DNA of 64,000 nucleotides from JAKZVK01 sp965248255 (GCA_965248255.1 CBDFIW010000001.1:62001-126000), one strand, 5' to 3'; counted from the first letter of the stretch, positions 50,473 to 61,720 are shown. Made by a program: numbers and translations. The notes: generated by a model from the sequence alone, not told the origin.

Positions 50473-51360
50473 ATGCTGAGACTGCTGAACCCGTTTAGCG
50501 GAGTCGTTGCCGTCAACACGATTCTTGGGTTGGGGTGCGTCTCGGCAGCCGAGAGGCCGGTGGACCCGACGTTCCTCTATCGCCAGATATCGGACGTACG
50601 GCCGCAGCCCTCGGACCTCACGTCCGTGAGCTGCCGCTACCAACCGCTTTTCGGCGCCGGTGATTCTGAAACGCACATTGTGAAAGGTGTCGCCCGGTTC
50701 GGGGTGATGACCGTTGATCCTAGGGGAGAGAGTGCACGCGTCAACTATCCCTCGGAGGAGCAGGTCTACTTTGTGCTCGAGGGCCGGGGTCGAGTGATGT
50801 ACGGCGGGGAGGAAACGGCGGTCAAGAAGGACGACTTCGTGTACCTTGCTCCTGGGGTCGAGCACGGGGCAGCCAACCCGTCGGCGAGGCCGCTTCGGAT
50901 CCTGGTGATGGGTTACCACATCCCCAACGGAACCACAGTCAAGGCCCCTGCGAAACTCCCAATCGCCAACGTTGCCCAGGCCAAGAAGCAGGTTTTGGGC
51001 GGACATCCGCCGTCGACCCGCTATCAACTGCTGATGGGTGACGTCAACAGCAAACGCGACCTGCTCGCGACGGCGCAGGTGCTGACAAGCCTGTTCGTGA
51101 TGGAGTTCGATGCCGGAGGCACGAACCAGCCGCATCACCATCTCAAGGAAGAAGAGATCTACCTGTTGCTCGATGGGGAAGGCGACATGGTAGCCGGCGG
51201 CGGGATCGACGGCATCGAGGGCAGGCATGCGGCCCGGCCCGGCGATGCCTACTTCGTTCGACTCAATGGCACGGTCGGCTTCTACGCTTCCCCCAAGCTG
51301 GGTACCCGCAAAGCCCACATTGTGGCCGTCCGCTCCCTGTACCCGGGCATGAAGAAGTAG
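50473..51360 (+). CDS. Secreted bicupin protein
   Basis: This 295-residue protein has a short export signal (MLRLLNPFSGVVAVNTILGL, with possible cleavage after VSAAE) and two cupin domains. The first (about 75-150) has YPSEEQVYFVLEGRGRVMYG and LAPGVEHGAANPS. The second (about 210-290) has the fuller metal motif NQPHHHLKEEEIYLLLDGEG and PGDAYFVRLNG. The second site looks competent to bind a divalent metal; the first lacks one His. Enzymatic role is unknown (dioxygenase, isomerase or binding). It is divergent from the YacL-like gene. Confidence 0.85.
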   Translation: MLRLLNPFSGVVAVNTILGLGCVSAAERPVDPTFLYRQISDVRPQPSDLTSVSCRYQPLFGAGDSETHIVKGVARFGVMTVDPRGESARVNYPSEEQVYFVLEGRGRVMYGGEETAVKKDDFVYLAPGVEHGAANPSARPLRILVMGYHIPNGTTVKAPAKLPIANVAQAKKQVLGGHPPSTRYQLLMGDVNSKRDLLATAQVLTSLFVMEFDAGGTNQPHHHLKEEEIYLLLDGEGDMVAGGGIDGIEGRHAARPGDAYFVRLNGTVGFYASPKLGTRKAHIVAVRSLYPGMKK

Positions 51361-51487
51361 CGTCCGGCAACTGGCGGATGATCATTCAATGTGGAGCGCC
51401 GCGGTTGCTCACCCAATTGCGATTGTGCTATCTAGGAAAAGCCCGCCCGTGAACCGCGTCTGTTGAACTGCCCCCGAAAAGGGTCAG

Positions 51488-52534
51488 ATGACGGTTTCCG
51501 TCATTATTCCTAACTGGAACCGCTGCGAGCTGCTGGAGCGCCTACTGAAGTCGCTTCGGAGGCAGGCTCTACCAGCGGGGATCGAAATCGAAGTGTTGGT
51601 CGTTGACAACGGCTCGACGGACGACTCCGTCCAGGTTGCGCGTGCGTCTGCGGTCGACGTTTTGTGTCTCGCTCACAACGAAGGGGTGAGCCGCGCGCTC
51701 AACCGCGGCATCCAAGCGTCCAGCGGCCAGTACATTGTGCTGCTGAACAACGATGTCGAGCTTACACCCAACTGGTTGCGAGAGTTACTCGACGCAATGA
51801 ACGACAGCGATATCTGGTTCGCGACAGGCAAGATGCTGCGGCACAATCAACCAGGGCACGTCGACGGCGCGGGCGACGCCGTCTGCCGCGGCGGGACGTC
51901 ATGGCGATTGGGTCACGGCAAGGCCGACGGACCTGCGTTTGCCGACTCGCGGCGGACCTATTTTCCGTCGGCGACGGCCACGCTGATTCGCCGGGCGTTC
52001 TTCGACAGGGTTGGTCTGCTTGACGAGGACTTCTTCGCCTACCTGGAAGATGTGGATCTGGGTTTTCGAGCCGCCATCGAGGACTTGCCCGGGCGTTATG
52101 TACCCAAGGCCGTGGCGTATCACCGTGGCAGTGACACTGCCGGAGCTTGGAGCCCGCAGATGGTTGAATGGCTCACCTGCCACCAGTTGCTGTTACTCGG
52201 CAAGTTCTATCCGGGCAGGCTGATGCTGCGTTTCGGTTGGCCGATCATGGTGGCACAGGCGTTGTGGGCTCTGCTGGCATTTTCCAGGGGCCGGGCAATA
52301 GGCTGGGCCCGCGGCTTCAGACGGGGAGTGGCCCGTTGGCGTGTGACACGGCGCGGTTCAAAAGTGTTGCGCCGGCAGGCCCAACGATTGGGCGCGGTCC
52401 TCGAGTCCGCCGAGGCCGAGATTGCACGGGTACAGCGGGCGACGGGTTGGGATACGTATTGGAAGTGGTATTTCCGACTGGCCCTCGGGAGGGGTGCCGG
52501 CATAGAGAAGCGCGCGGCCGGAGTGCAACCATGA
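51488..52534 (+). CDS. Family 2 glycosyltransferase (first of four)
   Basis: This 348-residue GT-A enzyme of the rhamnosyltransferase/WbbL-like type has an opening strand VSVIIPNWNRCELLERLLKS, nucleotide-binding VLVVDNGSTDDSVQVA, the DxD-like NNDVELTPNWLRELL, and acceptor/catalytic region DEDFFAYLEDVDLGFRA. The C-terminal part is helical and basic (about 240-348) with a likely membrane-associated helix (MVAQALWALLAFSRG). Its TGA overlaps the next ATG (ATGA). It is the start of a four-gene glycosyltransferase run probably building an exopolysaccharide or lipid-linked glycan. Confidence 0.9.
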   Translation: MTVSVIIPNWNRCELLERLLKSLRRQALPAGIEIEVLVVDNGSTDDSVQVARASAVDVLCLAHNEGVSRALNRGIQASSGQYIVLLNNDVELTPNWLRELLDAMNDSDIWFATGKMLRHNQPGHVDGAGDAVCRGGTSWRLGHGKADGPAFADSRRTYFPSATATLIRRAFFDRVGLLDEDFFAYLEDVDLGFRAAIEDLPGRYVPKAVAYHRGSDTAGAWSPQMVEWLTCHQLLLLGKFYPGRLMLRFGWPIMVAQALWALLAFSRGRAIGWARGFRRGVARWRVTRRGSKVLRRQAQRLGAVLESAEAEIARVQRATGWDTYWKWYFRLALGRGAGIEKRAAGVQP

Positions 52535-53499
52535 CCTCCGACGTCGCCGCAGTCATCGTGACCCACAACTCCGGGTCGGTTATCGGCCGCTGTCTGCGCG
52601 GCGCCGCGGGATGTGGCGAAATAGTCGTGGTCGATAACGCCTCCTCCGACGAAACTTGCGAGCTGGTTCGCAACGAAGCGCCCGGGGTGAAATTGATTCG
52701 CAATCCGGACAATCGCGGCTTTGCAGCGGCCGTTAACCAGGGTATTCATGCCACACACCGTCCTTTCGTGCTGCTGCTCAACCCCGATGCGGTTCTGAAA
52801 ACCAGCGTCGAGCCGCTGGTGGAAGAATGCCTGCAGCCCGGGGTCGGCGCTGCGGCCGGCAAGCTGGTTCACGAAAGCGGCCGATTCCAAGCGGGCTTCA
52901 ATGTACGTCGGTTTCCGACCGGCACGAGTTTGACCTTCGAAGTGCTAGGCATCAATCACATGTGGCCGTCCAACCCTGTCAACCGGCGTTATCGCTGCCT
53001 GGACTTCGATCCTCGAAAACCGCAAGAAGTCGAGCAGCCGGCCGGCGCCTTGTTGATGGTGCGGCGGGACGTGCTCGAGCAGATCGACAATCTGGACGAG
53101 CAGTTTTCCCCGCTCTGGTTCGAGGACGTCGATCTGTGCCTGCGGATTCGACAAGCCGGACACGCCATCCGCTACGTGCCTTTTTCAATCGCCGAGCACA
53201 CCGGGGCACACTCGGTACTCTCGCTGGCCGTGCAGCAGCGGCACGCCGCTTGGTATGGTAATCTCTTACGATTTAGTTACAAGCACTCTCCTAAGTGGAC
53301 CTGCCGCCGGCTTCACACCGCCGTCCTGATCGGGCTTGCGTGCCGCTGGTTGTGGTGTGTTTTGAGTCCGAAAGCAAGCCAGGAGCGCGACGCCTACCGA
53401 GCAGTTTTGAAACTAACCAAGCACGCCCGTCTGTCTCGAGAATTTAACGCCGGTATGCGGCTGAGTAGCACTTCCCCTGCTGAGTACAAGTCAAGCTGA
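52531..53499 (+). CDS. Family 2 glycosyltransferase (second of four)
   Basis: This 322-residue GT-A enzyme starts at ATG 52531, overlapping the previous gene by four bases; longer frames run inside the neighbour. Motifs: VAAVIVTHNSGSVIGRCLRG, IVVVDNASSDETCELVRN, LNPDAVLKTSVEPLV, QPAGALLMVRRDVLEQI and LWFEDVDLCLRIRQAG. The C-terminal region has a hydrophobic helix (TAVLIGLACRWLWCVLS). It resembles the previous gene in layout but not closely in sequence, so each probably adds a different sugar. Confidence 0.9.
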   Translation: MTSDVAAVIVTHNSGSVIGRCLRGAAGCGEIVVVDNASSDETCELVRNEAPGVKLIRNPDNRGFAAAVNQGIHATHRPFVLLLNPDAVLKTSVEPLVEECLQPGVGAAAGKLVHESGRFQAGFNVRRFPTGTSLTFEVLGINHMWPSNPVNRRYRCLDFDPRKPQEVEQPAGALLMVRRDVLEQIDNLDEQFSPLWFEDVDLCLRIRQAGHAIRYVPFSIAEHTGAHSVLSLAVQQRHAAWYGNLLRFSYKHSPKWTCRRLHTAVLIGLACRWLWCVLSPKASQERDAYRAVLKLTKHARLSREFNAGMRLSSTSPAEYKSS

Positions 53500-53504
53500 A
53501 GTCC

Positions 53505-54554
53505 ATGATCCCCAAAGAACTCGTCTCGGTCACGATCGTCACTTACAACAGCGGACGATTCATCCGCTCTTGTCTGGACTCCGTCCTTGAGCAGCGTTAT
53601 CCGAACCTCGAGCTGATCGTTATCGATAACGCCTCCACCGACGGCACGCCCGACATCCTGGAGCGCTTCGAAGACCGCTGCACGATTGTTTACAACGAAG
53701 AGAACATCGGTTTTGCTGGAGCTCAGAATCAGGCGATCGGGCTTTCGCGCGGCGATTGGGTGCTGACACTCAACCCCGACGTCATGCTGCTACCGACGTT
53801 TGTCTCGAGCCTGATGGAGCAGGCCGAGGTCGACTCACGGGTCGGTACGATGTGCGGCAAGCTTCTCATGATGGACGCCTCTTTCAAAATCCCCGACCAA
53901 CAAGTCGTGGACTCGACGGGCATCTACTTCACACCGATGCAGCGGCATTTCGACCGCGGTTGCCTCGAGACTGACAACGGTCATTACTCGAACTACGAGT
54001 ACGTGTTTGGCGCCACGGCCGCGGCTGCTTGTTACCGCCGCGAGATGATCAAAGACATCTCGGTCGAGAACGAGTTCTTCGACGCCGACTTCTTTACTTA
54101 TCGTGAAGATGCGGACGTTGCCTGGCGGGCACAACTGCTGGGCTGGAAGTGTGTCTATGTTCCTACCGCGTGTGGCTATCACGTGCGGAAGCTGCGTCCT
54201 GGGATGCGGCGGTACCTGCCCCCCGAGATCAACATGCACTCGGTCAAGAATCGATTCTTGATGCGGTTGAAAAACGTCACGGTGGGCGTTTATCTTCGTA
54301 ATCTGTTCCCCATGACGCTGCGGGACGCCGGCGTCGTCGCCTATTGTCTATTGGTTGAACACTCGTCGCTGAAGGCTTTCTATCTTCTTGCACGGCAGTT
54401 TGAGGGAGCCATGAAGAAGCGCCGCATCATCCAGGAGCGGCGGCGCGTCGACGATGCCTACATGGCCCAGTGGTTCCGCTTTTCGCCGGTTAGCCTGCCC
54501 TTGACACAGGTACAAGAGGACGCGGCTGAGCTTGTACGCGTTCGCGAACTCTGA
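53505..54554 (+). CDS. Family 2 glycosyltransferase (third of four)
   Basis: This 349-residue GT-A enzyme shows VSVTIVTYNSGRFIRSCLDS, LELIVIDNASTDGTPDIL, the DxD-like TLNPDVMLLPTFVSSL, EYVFGATAAAACYRREMIKD and FTYREDADVAWRAQLLG. A basic C-terminal region (MKKRRIIQERRRVDD) follows. It starts 5 bp after the second glycosyltransferase. The consistent spacing of the four genes shows a single transcript. Confidence 0.9.
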   Translation: MIPKELVSVTIVTYNSGRFIRSCLDSVLEQRYPNLELIVIDNASTDGTPDILERFEDRCTIVYNEENIGFAGAQNQAIGLSRGDWVLTLNPDVMLLPTFVSSLMEQAEVDSRVGTMCGKLLMMDASFKIPDQQVVDSTGIYFTPMQRHFDRGCLETDNGHYSNYEYVFGATAAAACYRREMIKDISVENEFFDADFFTYREDADVAWRAQLLGWKCVYVPTACGYHVRKLRPGMRRYLPPEINMHSVKNRFLMRLKNVTVGVYLRNLFPMTLRDAGVVAYCLLVEHSSLKAFYLLARQFEGAMKKRRIIQERRRVDDAYMAQWFRFSPVSLPLTQVQEDAAELVRVREL

Positions 54555-54560
54555 TTCCAG

Positions 54561-55670
54561 ATGAGAATCGCCCTTCTGGGCACCCGCGGCATTCCGGCTC
54601 ACTACGGGGGGTTTGAGACCTTTGCCGAGGAGCTTTCGGTGAGGCTCGCCGGACGTGGAAACCAGGTTACCGTTTACTGCCGTACCAACAACGTCACAAC
54701 GCGGGAAAGTAAATACCGCAGCGTCGAGTTGGTGCGGCTCCCGACGATCCGTCATAAATATTTCGACACCGTCTTCCACACATTTCTTTCGACTCTGCAT
54801 CTGCTTTTCCATCCCTGCGATGTGGCACTTTATTGTAATGGCGCAAACGCGGTTTTCACGTTGATGCCCCGCTTGCTCGGGATGCCGACCCTGCTCAACG
54901 TGGACGGCCTCGAACGCCAGCGGCGTAAGTGGAATGCTCTGGCGCGCGCATGGTACCTCGTTTCGGAACGGCTAGCGACCTGGTTTCCCAGCCAGGTTGT
55001 CGCCGACGCCAAGGTGATTCAGGATTACTACGCGCGGCGCTATTACCACGCCACCCATTTCATTGCCTACGGAGCCGAGACCGGCAAAGTACAAACCACC
55101 GAGACGCTCGATCGTCTGGGTCTGCGCCCAAGCGAATACGTTCTTTACGTCAGTCGGATGGAGCCGGAGAACAACGCGCTGTTGGTCGTCCGGGCCTTCG
55201 AGAAGACTTCGCTCCATAAGAAGCTGGTGATGGTGGGGGACGCCCCTTACGCGGAGGGGTACATCCGGCAGGCGAAAGCGACAAACGACCCGCGAATCCT
55301 ATTCCCCGGTGCCATCTACGGCCAGGGATATCGCGAACTGCAATCCCACTGTTTTGCGTATGTCCATGCCACGGAGGTCGGCGGTACTCATCCGGCGCTG
55401 ATCGAAGCAATGGGGCGGGGGTGTCCGGTGCTCTATCTTGATACACCTGAGAATCGTGAGGTTGCCGGCGGAATCGGAGCCACCTTTCCGAAAGGCGAAG
55501 CCGAGTTGGCCGACGCTCTAGAGTCCCTTGCTCGAATGCCTGACGCCGACCGCCAATCGATGGGGCAATCGGCCATTGCGATCGTACGTGATCGGTACGA
55601 CTGGGAGAAGGTCACGGACCGGTACCAAGCTCTCTTCGCACGGTCTGCGAAAAGAGCATCGGCGGCGTGA
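54561..55670 (+). CDS. GT4-type glycosyltransferase with DUF1972 N-terminal domain (fourth of four)
   Basis: This 369-residue GT-B enzyme has an N-terminal DUF1972 domain with the diagnostic GTRGIPAHYGGFETFAEEL. The C-terminal half is a GT4 nucleotide-sugar domain: YVLYVSRMEPENNALLVVRA, LVMVGDAPYAEGYIRQAK, RILFPGAIYGQGYRELQSHC and the ribose/acidic motif HATEVGGTHPALIEAMGRGC. Family members transfer rhamnose or related deoxy sugars in surface polysaccharides, which fits the cluster. It begins 6 bp after the third gene. No polymerase or flippase lies next to it. Confidence 0.92.
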   Translation: MRIALLGTRGIPAHYGGFETFAEELSVRLAGRGNQVTVYCRTNNVTTRESKYRSVELVRLPTIRHKYFDTVFHTFLSTLHLLFHPCDVALYCNGANAVFTLMPRLLGMPTLLNVDGLERQRRKWNALARAWYLVSERLATWFPSQVVADAKVIQDYYARRYYHATHFIAYGAETGKVQTTETLDRLGLRPSEYVLYVSRMEPENNALLVVRAFEKTSLHKKLVMVGDAPYAEGYIRQAKATNDPRILFPGAIYGQGYRELQSHCFAYVHATEVGGTHPALIEAMGRGCPVLYLDTPENREVAGGIGATFPKGEAELADALESLARMPDADRQSMGQSAIAIVRDRYDWEKVTDRYQALFARSAKRASAA

Positions 55671-55813
55671 GCCGATCACCGCTTAGCCAGGGTCGTGGTG
55701 TCAGACCACTGGCATGGGTGCTTTCGACCGTCTGGAAGTCCTTGCTGCGTCGCGTCGCCTGCGATGTTGAGGCTCAGGTGGCCAATACGCTTTTCGTTAC
55801 TCTAGTGGTTTAG

Positions 55814-57334
55814 ATGGTTGATGCACCCCATAAGCCTAGTCACGGCACGGTATACCTCGTCGGCGCCGGACCGGGTGATCCGGAGTTGATCACCGCGCGA
55901 GGGCTGCGTCTGATCGAGTCGGCTGACGTCATCCTCTACGACTATCTGGCACCCGTCAGCTTGCTCGATCGTGCCCCGAAAGGTGTGAAGACCATCTACG
56001 TTGGCAAAAAACGTGCCCGCCATGCCCAGGCTCAGGCGGAAATCAACAAGATCATGATCGACGAAGCTCGGGCCGGCCGGCAAGTGGTGCGTCTCAAGGG
56101 CGGTGACGCTTACATCTTCGGTCGAGGGGGCGAGGAAGTCGAGGCACTCCAAAAGGCGGGCATTCCTTTTGTGGTGGTGCCGGGCGTCACGTCGGCGGTA
56201 GGAGTCGCGGCATACGCGGGCATCCCCCTCACGCACCGCCGCGAGACTTCGAGTCTGACCTTCGTCACCGGACACGATGTGGACGGGATCGACTGGGCTC
56301 AGGTGGGGACGCACGGAACGCTGGTGGTCTTCATGGGGCTCACGACTTTCGCCGAGATCGCTCAGCGGCTGATCGCGGCCGGGCGGTCATCGTCCACACC
56401 GGCCGCCGCCGTTCGGTGGGGAACGCGCGGGGATCAGGTCACGGTCGAGGGCACACTCCAAGAGTTGCCGGAAAAGATTCAGACAAGCAGCCTCAAGCCG
56501 CCGGCACTGATCGTCGTCGGCGAGGTCGTCGGCCTCCGCCCGAAGCTGAATTGGTTCGAGCATCTCCCGTTGTTCGGTCAGCGGGTCGTTGTGACCCGGC
56601 CGCAGGAGCAGGCCGCTCCTCTGTGCACCGGGCTGCGCGACCTGGGCGCAGACGTGGTCTTGTTCCCCACGATCGAAACACACCCCCCCGAGGACTGGGC
56701 TCCACTCGACCAGGCCATCGAGCAGCTCGATAGGTACGACTGGCTGATCTTTACCAGCGCCAACGGCGTTCGTTATTTCATCGAAAGGCTCGACGCGGGG
56801 CCGAGAGACCTTCGAAACCTGAACGCGAGAATCTGTGCGATCGGGCCGGCGACGGCAGAGTCCCTGCAACGCCTACACCTGAAAGTCGACCGAGTGCCGG
56901 AGGAGTATGTCGCCGAAAGCCTGCTGGGGGCTCTTAGTGAGGAGGATCTCGAAGGCAAACGCGTGCTGCTGCCGCGGGCGAACGTGGCGCGAGACCTGAT
57001 CCCGGCGGAGTTGACCAAGCGGGGAGCGCAGGTAGACGTCGTTGCCGCGTATCAGACCATTGTTCCCGCGGATTCGGAGGCGAGGGCGAGAGATCTGTTC
57101 GGCCGCGAGCCGAAGCCGGCATGGGTGACGTTCACCAGCTCGTCCACGGTGACGAACTTCGTGCGTGTATGTTCGGTCGGGGCTCTCGAGGGAGTCCGCG
57201 TGGCGTCAATCGGCCCGGTGACGACCCGCACGGCAACCGATCTTGGGATCAGGGTGGACGTGGAGGCCGAGCAGTACACGGTGGAGGGCTTAGTTCGCGG
57301 GATCGTTGAGGCCCAGGCGCCGGTACTTGCCTGA
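55814..57334 (+). CDS. Uroporphyrinogen-III C-methyltransferase / uroporphyrinogen-III synthase fusion
   Basis: This 506-residue bifunctional protein has an N-terminal SUMT (CobA) domain (about 1-245) showing GTVYLVGAGPGDPELITARG, VRLKGGDAYIFGRGGEEVEA, PGVTSAVGVAAYAGIPLTHR and VVFMGLTTFAEIAQRL. The C-terminal domain (about 255-500) is uroporphyrinogen-III synthase (HemD): GQRVVVTRPQEQAAPLCTGL, DWLIFTSANGVRYFIERL, LLPRANVARDLIPAELTKRG and WVTFTSSSTVTNFV. It closes and then dimethylates the tetrapyrrole ring, leading to precorrin-2 for siroheme or B12. The fusion occurs in several bacterial phyla. Unfused hemC is not in the window. Confidence 0.95.
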   Translation: MVDAPHKPSHGTVYLVGAGPGDPELITARGLRLIESADVILYDYLAPVSLLDRAPKGVKTIYVGKKRARHAQAQAEINKIMIDEARAGRQVVRLKGGDAYIFGRGGEEVEALQKAGIPFVVVPGVTSAVGVAAYAGIPLTHRRETSSLTFVTGHDVDGIDWAQVGTHGTLVVFMGLTTFAEIAQRLIAAGRSSSTPAAAVRWGTRGDQVTVEGTLQELPEKIQTSSLKPPALIVVGEVVGLRPKLNWFEHLPLFGQRVVVTRPQEQAAPLCTGLRDLGADVVLFPTIETHPPEDWAPLDQAIEQLDRYDWLIFTSANGVRYFIERLDAGPRDLRNLNARICAIGPATAESLQRLHLKVDRVPEEYVAESLLGALSEEDLEGKRVLLPRANVARDLIPAELTKRGAQVDVVAAYQTIVPADSEARARDLFGREPKPAWVTFTSSSTVTNFVRVCSVGALEGVRVASIGPVTTRTATDLGIRVDVEAEQYTVEGLVRGIVEAQAPVLA

Positions 57335-57380
57335 TTGGGCCGGCCTGAGGAGAACTCGTACGACGGAAAGGAATCATTGC

Positions 57381-58769
<1,389 letters not shown>

Positions 58770-58781
58770 CACAGCGAAGGT

Positions 58782-58806
58782 TTGAAGTCACAATCTGTGA
58801 TTTCAA
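58782..58806. terminator. Hairpin between convergent fumC and acnA
   Basis: TTGAAGTCACA and TGTGATTTCAA form an 11-bp stem (one G-U pair) around a 3-nt loop, in the 40-bp gap between convergent stop codons. No T-tract follows on the plus side and only a short A/T stretch on the other, so it may act as a bidirectional 3'-end structure rather than a classic terminator. Confidence 0.5.
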
Positions 58807-58809
58807 CGG

Positions 58810-61512
58810 TTAGGACGCTACCATCTGCCGCAAAACGTACCGCAGGATGCTGCCGTTTTGGTAGTAGAGCACCTCCTGCGGCGTATCGATGCGGACGGTG
58901 ACTTTGAACTCGATCGGGGCGCCGCCGCCGCCGGGAGTTGCGGTGACAGAAACCTCCTTGGCCGACCCGTCCCCGAGCCCTTCGATGTCAAACGTCTCCC
59001 GGCCGCTCAAACCGAGCGATTCGACATTCTCCCCGGGCTTGAACTCCAGCGGCAGGACCCCCATGCCGACCAGGTTTGAGCGGTGGATGCGCTCGTAGGT
59101 TTCCGCGATCGCTGCCCGCACGCCCAACAACCTCGGCCCCTTCGCAGCCCAGTCGCGCGAGGAGCCCGCGCCGTATTCTTTGCCGGCTAGTACGATCGTC
59201 GGAACACCCTCGTCTTTGTATTGCATCGCCGCGTCGAAGATCGCCATCTGCTCATCGTCGGGAAGGTGACGGGTCCAGCCGCCCTCGGTGCCGGGTGCGA
59301 GCTTGTTGCGCAGCCGGATGTTGGCGAACGTGCCGCGCATCATCACTTCGTGATTGCCGCGGCGGGAGCCGTAGGAGTTGAAGTCCTTCGGTTCGACACC
59401 GTGCTCGACGAGGTAGTGTCCCGCCGGGCTGTCGGCCTTGATGGCGCCGGCGGGAGAGATGTGGTCGGTGGTCACGCTGTCGCCAAGCAAGGCCAGCACG
59501 CGAGCGCCCTGGACGTCCGAAACCGCGCCCGGCTCCGGACCCATGTCTTCGAAGTAGGGCGGATGCTTGACGTAGGTGGAAGCGGGATCCCAGGCGAACA
59601 GATCCGTCGCCGTGGCGTCGAGCGCGCTCCAATGAGCGTTGCCGGTGAACACTTCCCCATAGCTCTTCCGGAACATGCCCGCATCGACGGCCGAGGCAAT
59701 CGTGTCGTAGATCTCTTTTTGTGAGGGCCAGAGGTCGCGTAGGTAGACCGGCTTGCCTTCGAGATCGTCGCCGAGAGAATCGTTGACGATGTCGATGCTG
59801 GTGCGCCCGGCGAGGGAGTAGGCGACGACCAGCGGAGGCGACGCGAGATAGCTCATACGCACTTCCGGATGCACGCGGCCTTCGAAGTTGCGATTGCCCG
59901 ACAGCACCGAGGCGACGACCAGATCGCCTTCTTGGATCGCCGCCGACACCTCAGGGGGCAGCGGACCCGAATTGCCGATACACGTCGTGCAACCGTAGCC
60001 GACGAGGTTGAATCCGATGAGGTCCAGATAGTGGTCGAGACCGGACTTGCGCAAATACTCGGTGACGACCTTCGAGCCGGGCGCCAGGCTGGTCTTGACC
60101 CAGGGCTTGGCCTGCAGGCCGCGCTCGACGGCTTTCCTGGCCAGCAGTCCGGCGCCGAGCATCACCGCCGGGTTCGAGGTGTTCGTGCAACTCGTGATCG
60201 CGGCAATCACCACGGCCCCGTGCCGCAACTCGTGCTCGCCTCCCTTGATCGCTACCTTGGGCCAAGTCTCGACGGCCACCGCCGAGCTGCCCGAGCCGCC
60301 GGCGCCGCCCGCCCGAGCCGCGAGGATTTCGTCGACCGCCTTGTCGCAGGCTTGCTTGGCGCCCGAGAGCGGGATGCGGTCTTGCGGGCGCTTTGGGCCG
60401 GCGAGGCTGGGTTCAACGTCTCCCATTTCGAGTGCGAGCGTATCGCTATAGGCGGCTTCGGGTCCGCCCGTTTGACGAAACATATCCTGTTCTTTGGCAT
60501 AGGCCTCGACCAAGGCGACTTGCTCGTCGTCCCGTCCGGTCAGGCGCAGGTAGGTGAGCGTCTCGTCGTCGATTGGGAAAATGCCGCAGGTGGCTCCGTA
60601 CTCGGGCGCCATGTTGGCGATCGTGGCGCGGTCAGCCAGGGGGAGCCCTTCGAGACCGTCGCCGTAGAACTCCACGAACTTGCCAACGACGCCCGCAGCG
60701 CGCAGCATCTGCGTGACAGTCAGAACCAGGTCGGTGGCGGTGGCGCCTTCGGCCAGGCGTCCGGTCAGCTTGAAACCCACGACTTGCGGGATCAGCATCG
60801 ACACCGGCTGGCCCAGCATGGCAGCCTCGGCTTCGATGCCCCCGACACCCCAACCCAGCACACCGAGCCCGTTGATCATGGTTGTGTGCGAGTCGGTGCC
60901 GACCAGCGTGTCGGGGAAGGCGCGGGTCGTACCGTTCGACGGCTGGGCGAACACGACACGGGCCAAATACTCCAGGTTGACCTGATGCACGATGCCCGTC
61001 TCGGGCGGGACGACCTTGAAGTTGTCGAACGCCTTCTGACCCCACTTGAGGAATTGGTAGCGCTCTTTGTTGCGCAGATACTCGAGCTCGCTGTTGAAGT
61101 GGAGGGCTTCCCCACTGCCGAACTTATCTACCTGCACCGAGTGGTCGATGACCAGCTCGGCGGGCTGGAGCGGATTGATACGCGAAGGGTCGCCTCCCAT
61201 GGCCTTCATGGCGTCACGCATGGCGGCGAGATCAACGATTGCCGGAACACCGGTAAAATCCTGCATCAGAACCCGCGCCGGACGGTAGGCAATCTCGCGG
61301 CTCGGTGCGGCGGCGGGATCCCACGCCGCGAGCGCGTTGACGTCATCGGCCGTAACGGTCTTACCGTCCTCGTGGCGCAGCAGGTTTTCGAGCAAGATCT
61401 TGAGTGAAAAGGGCAGGCGGGTCAGCTTGCCCTGCCCGACGGCGTCGAGGCGGTAGACTTCATACTCTCGGCCGGAGGCCTCAATCGTGGCACGCGCACC
61501 AAAGCTGTTCAT
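58810..61512 (-). CDS. acnA: Aconitate hydratase A
   Basis: This 900-residue TCA-cycle enzyme isomerises citrate to isocitrate using a 4Fe-4S cluster. It shows FTGVPAIVDLAAMRDAMKAM, DSHTTMINGLGVLGWGVGGI, the cluster Cys in AITSCTNTSNPAVMLGAGLL and YGCTTCIGNSGPLPPEV, and the swivel domain with YGSRRGNHEVMMRGTFANIR and YGAGSSRDWAAKGP. Length and domain order match the AcnA/IRP1-like group, which can also bind RNA in some bacteria. Intact. Confidence 0.96.
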   Translation of the reverse strand: MNSFGARATIEASGREYEVYRLDAVGQGKLTRLPFSLKILLENLLRHEDGKTVTADDVNALAAWDPAAAPSREIAYRPARVLMQDFTGVPAIVDLAAMRDAMKAMGGDPSRINPLQPAELVIDHSVQVDKFGSGEALHFNSELEYLRNKERYQFLKWGQKAFDNFKVVPPETGIVHQVNLEYLARVVFAQPSNGTTRAFPDTLVGTDSHTTMINGLGVLGWGVGGIEAEAAMLGQPVSMLIPQVVGFKLTGRLAEGATATDLVLTVTQMLRAAGVVGKFVEFYGDGLEGLPLADRATIANMAPEYGATCGIFPIDDETLTYLRLTGRDDEQVALVEAYAKEQDMFRQTGGPEAAYSDTLALEMGDVEPSLAGPKRPQDRIPLSGAKQACDKAVDEILAARAGGAGGSGSSAVAVETWPKVAIKGGEHELRHGAVVIAAITSCTNTSNPAVMLGAGLLARKAVERGLQAKPWVKTSLAPGSKVVTEYLRKSGLDHYLDLIGFNLVGYGCTTCIGNSGPLPPEVSAAIQEGDLVVASVLSGNRNFEGRVHPEVRMSYLASPPLVVAYSLAGRTSIDIVNDSLGDDLEGKPVYLRDLWPSQKEIYDTIASAVDAGMFRKSYGEVFTGNAHWSALDATATDLFAWDPASTYVKHPPYFEDMGPEPGAVSDVQGARVLALLGDSVTTDHISPAGAIKADSPAGHYLVEHGVEPKDFNSYGSRRGNHEVMMRGTFANIRLRNKLAPGTEGGWTRHLPDDEQMAIFDAAMQYKDEGVPTIVLAGKEYGAGSSRDWAAKGPRLLGVRAAIAETYERIHRSNLVGMGVLPLEFKPGENVESLGLSGRETFDIEGLGDGSAKEVSVTATPGGGGAPIEFKVTVRIDTPQEVLYYQNGSILRYVLRQMVAS

Positions 61513-61720
61513 GATGTTGACTCCCTGATCCAGACGTGGATCGAAACGGGGAAGGTAACGGAGCCGGGGGAGAGCTTCGTGCCTGGGCCGTTAGTTCATT
61601 TTCCCAAATCGTCCCAAGTCGATTCGGTCCGCCACAAGGGAAGGTCCAGTTCGAAGTCTTGGGAGAGCGTTGGCGCGCGGAACGGCGAGATGCACGGACG
61701 GACCTCGTCACCCGGGCCTC

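Noticed and set aside
59869..61407. 512-residue open frame antisense to acnA
   Set aside because: It is the mirror of a strongly conserved gene in high-GC DNA, has no family motifs, and has no ribosome site. Long antisense frames are expected at this base composition.
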